Assembly: GCA_900554385.1 (NCBI GenBank)
Contig: USHE01000117.1
Span: forward strand, 1 to 5,295
Reading direction: 5' to 3'
Source: an uncultured bacterium
Lineage (GTDB): Bacteria > Cyanobacteriota > Vampirovibrionia > Gastranaerophilales > Gastranaerophilaceae
Length of the DNA stretch: 5,295 nt
Shown here: in pieces, positions 1 to 4,964 of the stretch
How the letters are laid out: every line of letters begins with the position of its first letter
How positions within the stretch are numbered: position 1 is the first letter of the stretch
The notes under the pieces: generated by a model
Seen by the model: only the letters and a program-made list of their open reading frames with translations
Told to the model about the DNA's origin: nothing
Databases searched by the model: none
Translations under genes and position numbers: made by a program

Positions 1-23
1 TGGCATTATAAGCCGTTACAGTT

Positions 24-60
24 CCCTCGCCCCTTGCGGGAGAGGGTTAGGGTGAGGGGT
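24..60 (+). repeat. GC-rich dispersed palindromic repeat covering the start of the first pilin gene
   Basis: This short GC-rich block, containing GGGAGAGGGTTAGGGTGAGG, contrasts sharply with the AT-rich surroundings. It belongs to a type of short palindromic repeat that I recognise as scattered through many bacterial genomes and that is often mistranslated as PLRERVRVRG. Its left arm, CCCTCGCCC (24-32), can pair in two mutually exclusive ways. Pairing with GGGAGAGGG (38-46) gives 8 of 9 pairs and a 5-nt loop. Pairing with GGGTGAGGG (50-58) gives 9 pairs including one G-T and a 17-nt loop. The block ends exactly where pilin-like codons begin (AAA TTA GCT TTT ACC). Copy number in the genome cannot be judged from one copy here. 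Confidence 0.7.
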
Positions 61-774
61 AAATTAGCTTTTACCTTGGCGGAGGTTCTAATAACCCTCG
101 GTATAATCGGAATAGTTGCATCGATGACTATGCCAACATTAATAGGCAAATATAAGAAAAAAGAACTGGCAAATAGAGCAAAAGTTGCTTATTCAATATT
201 GTCGCAGGCAATAAAGCTATCAGAAGTTGAAAATGGAGAAGTCAAGTATTGGGATACATCCCCTGGCGGCGGACATGGTTTTGAAAACACGAGATTGTTT
301 GATGAAAAGTATATTCTACCGTATTTGAAAGGGTATAAATATTGTGCTTCAGGAAAATCGGAAGAAGCTGTTAAAAAGTGTGGGTTGGCTGCTTTCTCAG
401 CTTCTCATACATATTTTTTAAGCAATGGTGTTGCAATATCAGCTCAACCTTCTGCATCACCAACTCACGAAGCGAATTTTGTATTAAATTTAGACATGGA
501 TGTTAATGGACCTCAAGGTCCAAATCGTATGGGCTATGATCAATTTCAATTCTATTTGTACAGGGAGTATGGGAATTTTGCACCAATATCTGAGGTTGCA
601 GCTTTGACGAGGGAAGATATACTTCGTGGGAAAAATGTTATGATAGACGGAGATATGCATTATGTTGCCTGTAAAAAATCAAAAACAGAAGATAACGATA
701 TTTATTACCGCCACGGCTGCACAGCTTTGCTAATGATGGATGGCTTGGAGTTTAAAGACGATTATCCGTGGTAG
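52..774 (+). CDS. Type IV pilin / type II pseudopilin-like protein (pilin 1)
   Basis: This is probably an exported filament subunit or minor pseudopilin of a type IV pilus or type II secretion-like machine, processed by prepilin peptidase at the inner membrane. Near the N-terminus is a class III signal, KLA|FTLAEVLITLGIIGIVA, with Glu at mature position 5 followed by about 20 hydrophobic residues. The residue before the cut is Ala rather than the usual Gly. Four cysteines (98, 110, 207 and 223 of 240 aa) match those of the paralogue at 4191-4892, suggesting two disulfides, and both proteins end in DDYPW. I chose GTG at 52 because GAGAGG (40-45) lies 6 nt upstream and gives a normal six-residue leader. 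TTG at 34 (246 aa) has no ribosome-binding site. The frame is open to the left edge, so a start outside the window cannot be excluded. The exact role is unknown. Confidence 0.82.
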   Translation: MRGKLAFTLAEVLITLGIIGIVASMTMPTLIGKYKKKELANRAKVAYSILSQAIKLSEVENGEVKYWDTSPGGGHGFENTRLFDEKYILPYLKGYKYCASGKSEEAVKKCGLAAFSASHTYFLSNGVAISAQPSASPTHEANFVLNLDMDVNGPQGPNRMGYDQFQFYLYREYGNFAPISEVAALTREDILRGKNVMIDGDMHYVACKKSKTEDNDIYYRHGCTALLMMDGLEFKDDYPW

Positions 775-817
775 TCATCTATTCGTAAGTTTAAGAAGTA
801 AATATTGTTGCATAAAT

Positions 818-844
818 AGATTCCGAAACAAGTTCGGAATGACG
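818..844 (+). repeat. Hairpin repeat copy A (AG-N8-ACAAG-N8'-GACG)
   Basis: A perfect 8-bp stem, ATTCCGAA (820-827) with TTCGGAAT (833-840), encloses the loop ACAAG and is flanked by AG on the left and GACG on the right. The same loop and flanks occur in inverted orientation at 856-882 with a different but still perfect stem. This looks like a short REP-like intergenic element; such "gaaacaagttc" palindromes are known to be scattered in many bacterial genomes. Its function is unknown. Confidence 0.8.
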
Positions 845-855
845 AACAAGCAATG

Positions 856-882
856 CGTCACCCTGAACTTGTTTCAGGGTCT
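856..882 (-). repeat. Hairpin repeat copy B, inverted relative to copy A
   Basis: Read on the minus strand this is AG-ACCCTGAA-ACAAG-TTCAGGGT-GACG. Loop and flanks are identical to copy A. Three stem positions differ, and each change is matched on the other arm, so the 8-bp stem stays perfect. The copies are 11 nt apart and face each other (GACG...CGTC), so the pair 818-882 could also fold as one long imperfect hairpin. On the plus strand the hairpin is followed by CTTTAGTT, which could give weak termination. Confidence 0.8.
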
Positions 883-885
883 TTA

Positions 886-987
886 GTTGCAGAAGTTGTG
901 GAAACTGACAAATATTTTCAGCTTCAAGATGATATCGATATTAACCTTAAGCCTCGCCGATTTAAGTTCGGAATCTTTTACAATTAA
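886..987 (+). pseudogene. Possible coding relic, weakly RuvB N-terminus-like
   Basis: A short open frame reads through repeat copy B into a coding-looking stretch and ends at TAA 985-987. An ATG at 853 opens it, but that ATG has no ribosome-binding site and its first codons are repeat sequence. The part after the repeat contains DDIDINLKPRRF, which resembles the stretch before the conserved (Y/F)IGQ of RuvB helicase N-termini (typically an acidic run, then LRPxxF). Similarity stops there, where the DNA becomes AAGTTCGGAAT (964-974), identical to the right half of repeat copy A. It may be a truncated gene fragment or chance. The RuvB link is recalled from family knowledge and is weak. Confidence 0.22.
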
Positions 988-1027
988 AATCTTAGTATTC
1001 CTGAATTATTATTTTTTCCTTAAGTTT

Positions 1028-1057
1028 CTGTAAATTTTTCTATGTCCATGCTAAAAT
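1028..1057 (+). promoter_or_regulatory. Probable secA promoter with extended -10
   Basis: TGCTAAAAT (1049-1057) fits an extended -10 (TG-N-TAAAAT). A poor -35 (CTGTAA, 1028-1033) lies 18 nt upstream, as tolerated by extended -10 promoters. Transcription would start near 1064, giving a leader of about 30 nt. A very similar TGATAAAAT lies upstream of pilin 2 (4155-4163). Confidence 0.45.
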
Positions 1058-1079
1058 CAGGGCATATAGTACCAACTTT

Positions 1080-1086
1080 GGAGAGG
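1080..1086 (+). promoter_or_regulatory. secA ribosome-binding site
   Basis: GGAGAGG lies 11 nt before the secA ATG. This is a strong Shine-Dalgarno core with slightly long spacing, and it supports the start at 1098 that gives the conserved SecA N-terminus. Confidence 0.7.
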
Positions 1087-1097
1087 AAAATTTTATA

Positions 1098-3734
1098 ATG
1101 CTTGATTTTTTATTGAAAATACTCGGCGATCCTAATGAAAAAAAGATTAAAAATATGATGGGGATTGTTGACCATATAAACGCTTTAGAACCTCAGTTTG
1201 CGGCAATGAGTGATGATGAGCTGCGTGCAAAAACGGATGAATTTAAAGAAATTCTCGCAAAACGTCCGACATCAAAAGATTTTAAAACTGATAGAAAATT
1301 AGAAAAAGAAGCTCTGGATAAAATTTTGCCCGAAGCTTTTGCAACGGTCAGAGAGGCAGGAAAAAGAGTTTTAAATATGCGTCACTTTGATGTTCAGTTA
1401 ATCGGCGGATATTTTCTTCATAACGGGCATATTGCAGAAATGAGAACCGGTGAAGGTAAGACTCTTGTTGCAACCTTGCCGGCATATTTGAATGCTTTAA
1501 CCGGTAAAGGGGTTCACGTAATTACGGTCAACGATTATCTTGCAAAACGTGACAGCGACTGGATGGGTAAAATTTATAAGTTTCTCGGCTTGTCTGTCGG
1601 TGTAATTCTTTCTGGCGGAAGAACTATGGAAGATTTTGCCGCTAAAAAAGCTGCGTATGACTGTGATATCACTTACGGGACAAATAATGAATTCGGGTTT
1701 GATTATTTGCGTGATAATATGGCGCAAGCTCCGGAAGCTCTTGTTCAAAGACCTTATAATTATGCCATTATCGATGAAGTTGACAGTATTTTGATTGATG
1801 AAGCAAGAACTCCGCTTATTATAAGCGGTCGTCTTGATAAATCAGCGGAATTGTATAAGCTTATGGCACAAGTTGCTCCTCAACTTTCAAAGGATAAAGA
1901 TTATGAAGTTGATGAGAAAAATAAAAACGTAATTTTGACAGAAGACGGTATTGACCACGCTCAGGCAATTTTGCAGATAAAAGATTTGTTTGATATTAAT
2001 ACTCAATACGCCCACCATTTGCTGCAAGCATTAAAAGCTAAGGAACTTTTTATTAGAGATACTGATTACGTTGTTAGAAACGGCGAAATTATGATTGTCG
2101 ACGAGTTTACAGGAAGATTGATGGAAGGCCGCCGTTGGTCGGATGGTTTGCATCAGGCTATTGAAGCAAAAGAAGGCGTTCAAATTCAAGATGAAACTCA
2201 AACTCTTGCAAGTATTACTTTCCAAAACCTTTTCAGACTTTATCCAAAACTTTCCGGTATGACTGGTACAGCAATGACAGAAGAAGCTGAATTTGGAAAG
2301 ATTTATAACCTTGAAGTAACTACAATCCCGACAAACAAACCTGATATCAGGAAAAATTACCCTGATGTTATCTATAAAAATGAACGTGCTAAATTTAATG
2401 CTGTTGTTCAGGATATTATTGCACAGCACAAAATTGGCAGACCGGTACTTGTCGGTACAATTAGTATCGAAAAATCTGAATATGTGTCGCATCTGCTTTC
2501 CCAGTGCGGAATTAAGCATAATGTATTGAATGCTAAACACCACGAAAAAGAAGCTTACATTATTGCACAGGCAGGTCGTGTAGGAGCAGTGACAATTGCA
2601 ACAAATATGGCAGGTCGTGGAACAGATATTCTTTTAGGCGGTAATGCAGAGTATCTTGCAAAAGAAGAATTGGAAAGTCAGGGTATTACTCCTGAAACTA
2701 CGGAGGATTACGAAGAAAAGAAAAATCAGGCAATGCTTTCTGCAAAACAAATAACCGAAGCCGAACACGCAAAAGTTGTTGCAGCAGGCGGACTTCACGT
2801 AATCGGTACAGAACGCCACGAATCCCGTCGTATTGATAACCAGTTAAGAGGTCGTGCGGCACGTCAGGGCGACCCTGGTTCTACCCGTTTCTTCCTTTCG
2901 CTTGAAGATAATCTTATGAGAATATTCGGCGGTGATAAAATTACAAGTCTTATGAATGCTTTGAATGTAGAAGAAGACCTTGCCATTGAACACCCGTTGA
3001 TTACGCGCCAAATTCAATCTGCTCAGAAAAAAGTTGAAACCTACCACTTTGACATAAGAAAAAGTGTTCTTGAATACGATGATGTTATGAATATTCAGCG
3101 TGAAAAATTCTATGCTCAGCGTCGCAAAGTATTGTTCGGACATAATTTGAGCGAAGATATTTATTATATGATAGAAAAAGAAATTGATAGAATGCTAAAA
3201 GCTTATATTTCACCTGAGCAAAATCCGGAAGAATATATCTTTGAAGATTTGCAAGTAATGATAAGAGAACTTCACTCTATTATTCCTCAATTGTCAGGAG
3301 TGTCTGTTTCTGATGTTCAAGGATTGAGATTTGACGCAATCTACGATAAAATTAAAAACCTTGCAATTGAAGCTTACAGAAACCATGAGGAAGAAGTTAT
3401 TAATTTCTATAATCAGGTTGTAGAACAATATGACGCAAACTTTGTTCCGCAGGAAGCTTTCAGCGATAATAATGTTATAAGAAATCTTGAAAAAGATATT
3501 CTTTTGCGAGTAGTTGATAACAAGTGGATTGACCACCTTCACAATATAGATATGCTGAGAGAAGGTATCGGCTTGAGGGCTTATGGTCAGAAAGATCCTT
3601 TGATTGAATATAAACGAGAAGCTTATGATTTGTTTAATAAAATGATGTTTGAAATTCAGGGAGATACAGTAAAACACTTGTTTAGAACAAAATTCGGTGT
3701 GCAGGTTGTCGGACCGGATGACGGTTTGGTATAA
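1098..3734 (+). CDS. secA: Preprotein translocase ATPase SecA
   Basis: SecA is the ATPase motor that pushes unfolded preproteins through the SecYEG channel at the cytoplasmic membrane. The 878-aa product carries the full DEAD-like motor. Q100 lies in RHFDVQLIGG. Walker A is MRTGEGKT (115-122), and motif Ia lies in VITVNDYLAKRD. Walker B is DEVD (226-229), inside DEVDSILIDEARTPLIISG. LSGMTGTA is at 385-392, AGRGTDILLGGN starts at 505, and the arginine-finger region GTERHESRRIDNQLRGRAAR starts at 570. The helical scaffold and wing domains follow to about residue 860. The protein ends in GPDDGLV without the CxCxSGKKYKxCHG zinc-binding tail used by E. coli SecA for SecB and lipid contact. The gene has its own promoter and is convergent with the XRE gene downstream. 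The start is supported by the ribosome-binding site and the typical MLDFLLKILGDPNEK opening. Confidence 0.98.
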   Translation: MLDFLLKILGDPNEKKIKNMMGIVDHINALEPQFAAMSDDELRAKTDEFKEILAKRPTSKDFKTDRKLEKEALDKILPEAFATVREAGKRVLNMRHFDVQLIGGYFLHNGHIAEMRTGEGKTLVATLPAYLNALTGKGVHVITVNDYLAKRDSDWMGKIYKFLGLSVGVILSGGRTMEDFAAKKAAYDCDITYGTNNEFGFDYLRDNMAQAPEALVQRPYNYAIIDEVDSILIDEARTPLIISGRLDKSAELYKLMAQVAPQLSKDKDYEVDEKNKNVILTEDGIDHAQAILQIKDLFDINTQYAHHLLQALKAKELFIRDTDYVVRNGEIMIVDEFTGRLMEGRRWSDGLHQAIEAKEGVQIQDETQTLASITFQNLFRLYPKLSGMTGTAMTEEAEFGKIYNLEVTTIPTNKPDIRKNYPDVIYKNERAKFNAVVQDIIAQHKIGRPVLVGTISIEKSEYVSHLLSQCGIKHNVLNAKHHEKEAYIIAQAGRVGAVTIATNMAGRGTDILLGGNAEYLAKEELESQGITPETTEDYEEKKNQAMLSAKQITEAEHAKVVAAGGLHVIGTERHESRRIDNQLRGRAARQGDPGSTRFFLSLEDNLMRIFGGDKITSLMNALNVEEDLAIEHPLITRQIQSAQKKVETYHFDIRKSVLEYDDVMNIQREKFYAQRRKVLFGHNLSEDIYYMIEKEIDRMLKAYISPEQNPEEYIFEDLQVMIRELHSIIPQLSGVSVSDVQGLRFDAIYDKIKNLAIEAYRNHEEEVINFYNQVVEQYDANFVPQEAFSDNNVIRNLEKDILLRVVDNKWIDHLHNIDMLREGIGLRAYGQKDPLIEYKREAYDLFNKMMFEIQGDTVKHLFRTKFGVQVVGPDDGLV

Positions 3735-3735
3735 A

Positions 3736-4050
3736 CTAGTGTATTATAGCTTTAATAATTTTATAAACTTCGGGTATTTTATCCGGAGTTTTGTTTAGCA
3801 TGGAATTAATCTCTATTAATAAGGTTTCATTATCTTTTTGATGTCCGAAATTAAAGAGTTCGGCAGGCTCAACTTCAAGAGCATTAATTATTTTTTCCAA
3901 TGTTTCGGCAGTGCAGAAGTTATCCCCTGTTTCAATGTAGCTTAGGGCGTTTTGAGATATCTCAACAAGCTCAGCAAGTTTTTCTTGCGAAAGACTTCTT
4001 TGTTTTCTTAGTTCTTTAATTCTAGTTCCTAAACTTTTTTTTATATCCAT
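3736..4050 (-). CDS. XRE-family helix-turn-helix regulator
   Basis: This small (104 aa) DNA-binding protein of the HTH_3/Cro-CI type is probably a local transcriptional repressor. The HTH domain spans about residues 8-66. The first HTH helix is SQEKLAEL (21-28) and the recognition helix ISQNALSYIE (31-40), followed by the family-typical TLEKIINALEVEPAELF. The tail (70-104) is short, polar and helical, without a recognisable sensor or peptidase domain; it may dimerise. The ATG is preceded by AGAGAGG (minus strand of 4055-4061), 4 nt away. It is divergent from pilin 2, with repeated CCATGATA boxes between them, which points to autoregulation and control of pilin 2 (inference). Its stop is 1 nt from the secA stop, tail-to-tail. 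It has no toxin partner, so an antitoxin role is unsupported. Confidence 0.92.
   Translation of the reverse strand: MDIKKSLGTRIKELRKQRSLSQEKLAELVEISQNALSYIETGDNFCTAETLEKIINALEVEPAELFNFGHQKDNETLLIEINSMLNKTPDKIPEVYKIIKAIIH
3765..3796 (+). terminator. Probable secA terminator embedded in the XRE gene
   Basis: AAACTTCGGGT (3765-3775) pairs with ATCCGGAGTTT (3781-3791) over 11 positions, two of them G-T, around a 5-nt loop. A T-rich run, TTTTGTTT (3789-3796), overlaps the stem end. It lies about 30 nt past the secA stop on the plus strand and inside the last codons of the opposing XRE gene. On the minus strand the stem is not followed by a T-run, so it appears to serve secA. Confidence 0.55.
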
Positions 4051-4062
4051 ATAACCTCTCTA

Positions 4063-4074
4063 CCATGATAAGCA
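4063..4074 (-). promoter_or_regulatory. Operator-like box upstream of the XRE gene
   Basis: On the minus strand this reads TGCTTATCATGG and sits 12 nt before the XRE start codon, just upstream of its ribosome-binding site. The same TGCTTA..TATCATGG block precedes pilin 2 at 4166-4181 on the other strand. It is a candidate binding site for the XRE protein, giving autoregulation. Confidence 0.45.
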
Positions 4075-4115
4075 TAATTCTTCCAAATAATAATAAATCT
4101 ATAATTATTAAAATC

Positions 4116-4148
4116 TTGAAAAATATAATTAACCATGATATATATAAT
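4116..4148 (+). promoter_or_regulatory. Candidate pilin 2 promoter
   Basis: TTGAAA (4116-4121) is a good -35. TATATA (4139-4144) follows at 17 nt, and a perfect TATAAT (4143-4148) follows at 21 nt. The box CCATGATA (4133-4140) lies between -35 and -10 and touches the -10, a position suited to repression. An alternative is the extended -10 TGATAAAAT at 4155-4163, which resembles the secA promoter. The region is so AT-rich that the choice is uncertain. Confidence 0.4.
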
Positions 4149-4159
4149 TAAAAATGATA
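4124..4159 (+). repeat. Tandem direct repeat, 19-nt period
   Basis: TATAATTAACCATGATA (4124-4140) and TATAATTAAAAATGATA (4143-4159) match at 15 of 17 positions and are offset by 19 nt, roughly two helical turns. Both carry the box-like end (C/A)(C/A)ATGATA. A third TATAATTA lies at 4100-4107. The spacing would place repeated protein sites on one face of the DNA. Confidence 0.5.
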
Positions 4160-4165
4160 AAATGT

Positions 4166-4181
4166 TGCTTAAATATCATGG
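4166..4181 (+). promoter_or_regulatory. Operator-like box upstream of pilin 2
   Basis: TGCTTAAATATCATGG overlaps the first bases of the pilin 2 ribosome-binding site (GGAGGAG, 4180-4186) and ends 9 nt before its ATG. Its end, ATATCATGG (4173-4181), is the exact reverse complement of CCATGATAT (4133-4141), giving a 9-nt inverted repeat with a 31-nt spacer. It could act as a DNA operator pair for looping or, in the transcript, as a stem hiding the ribosome-binding site. Confidence 0.45.
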
Positions 4182-4190
4182 AGGAGAAAT

Positions 4191-4892
4191 ATGAAAAATG
4201 GCTTTACCTTGGCAGAAGTGCTAATAACGCTTGGGATAATAGGCATAGTTGCGGCTATGACTCTGCCAGTTTTAATAAACCATTATAAAAAACGTGAAAC
4301 AGTTGAGAAATTAAAGGCTTCTTATTCTATACTGAACAATGCTTTGGAAAGTGCTAAAGTAGATTATGGTACCGATATTAAAAATTGGAACTTATCTCCT
4401 TATGATGATCCTATTCAAAATTCTGATTATTTTGCGGAACACTATTTGTTGCCGTATTTAAAAGTTGTAAAGGACTGCAAAGAATCTACTGAAAATAAGT
4501 GTGGTTTTTTAGAAACAGCATTAAACAAACTTTCACTAACATCTTTTAGAACCGGCAGATCTTTTGTTTTGGCAAATGGAGCCTTTATTGTTGTCTATAC
4601 CCAGAAAGATAATGAAAACAAGCGGAATAATATTTATATAAAAATTAATATAAATGGAGTTAATTCCAGAACCACAATTGTAGGGCGTGATATTTTTGTA
4701 TTGCAGTTGGGCGGTGCACGCATGAAACAAAATTGGAATAAGTTATATCCTTATGCTTACTCTATAGGATCAAAGAGAGATATCTATAAAACTATGGATG
4801 GCACAGGTTGTAATAAAAATGGAAACGGGAGTACCTGTTTTAGTCTAATCTTGCACGACGGTTGGCAAATTAAGGATGATTATCCTTGGTAA
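4191..4892 (+). CDS. Type IV pilin / type II pseudopilin-like protein (pilin 2)
   Basis: Pilin 2 is a paralogue of pilin 1 and a probable filament subunit or minor pseudopilin. The leader is only MKNG, and prepilin peptidase would cut G|FTLAEVLITLGIIGIVA, leaving N-terminal Phe, Glu at mature position 5 and a hydrophobic helix of about 20 residues. The globular part shares with pilin 1 the segment LLPYLKxxKxC...KCG, four cysteines (96, 104, 207, 216) and the C-terminal KDDYPW. The 233-aa length fits the family. The start is clear: GGAGGAG ends 4 nt before ATG and the leader has the canonical Lys and Gly. It is divergent from the XRE gene and preceded by repeated boxes, so it is likely under that regulator's control (inference). 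The substrate and machine it serves cannot be told from this window. Confidence 0.9.
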   Translation: MKNGFTLAEVLITLGIIGIVAAMTLPVLINHYKKRETVEKLKASYSILNNALESAKVDYGTDIKNWNLSPYDDPIQNSDYFAEHYLLPYLKVVKDCKESTENKCGFLETALNKLSLTSFRTGRSFVLANGAFIVVYTQKDNENKRNNIYIKININGVNSRTTIVGRDIFVLQLGGARMKQNWNKLYPYAYSIGSKRDIYKTMDGTGCNKNGNGSTCFSLILHDGWQIKDDYPW

Positions 4893-4904
4893 TAGATTTT
4901 TGCT

Positions 4905-4934
4905 TTTAATTTTCTATGTTTGAGGTATCATAAT
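4905..4934 (+). promoter_or_regulatory. Weak candidate ychF promoter
   Basis: CATAAT (4929-4934) is a good -10, with a poor -35, TTTAAT (4905-4910), at 18 nt. No hairpin-plus-T terminator separates pilin 2 from ychF, so read-through from pilin 2 is also possible. Confidence 0.25.
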
Positions 4935-4964
4935 TCTATAGGAATTGAAAGAAAAGGAATTAAA

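Larger units (their letters stand above)
775..1097. other. Gene-free stretch between pilin 1 and secA
   Basis: This 323-base stretch has no convincing complete gene. It holds two hairpin repeats in opposite orientation (818-844 and 856-882), a short coding-like relic (about 886-987), and an AT-rich secA promoter and leader (about 1028-1097). No classic terminator follows pilin 1. The hairpin at 860-880, followed by CTTTAGTT, is the nearest substitute but its T-tract is weak. Confidence 0.6.

Noticed and set aside
818..882. CRISPR-like array
   Set aside because: There are only two copies, in opposite orientation, with an 11-nt gap; there are no direct repeats with equal spacers.
853..987. A 44-codon gene starting at ATG 853
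   Set aside because: It has no ribosome-binding site and its first codons are the hairpin repeat. It is kept only as a possible relic.
1497..3677. Several minus-strand open frames of 61-170 codons inside secA
   Set aside because: They lie opposite a fully conserved secA, have no ribosome-binding sites or recognisable domains, and are rich in Phe, Ser and Ile as expected from complementing an AT-rich gene.
3736..4050. XRE protein as an antitoxin
   Set aside because: No small toxin-like gene lies next to it; its neighbours are secA and a pilin.
4536..4730. Minus-strand open frame of 64 codons inside pilin 2
   Set aside because: It is a shadow of the pilin gene with no start signal and no recognisable motif.
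4932..4946. Small inverted repeat AATTC-TATAG-GAATT before ychF as a terminator
   Set aside because: The stem is only 5 bp and AT-rich, with no following T-run.
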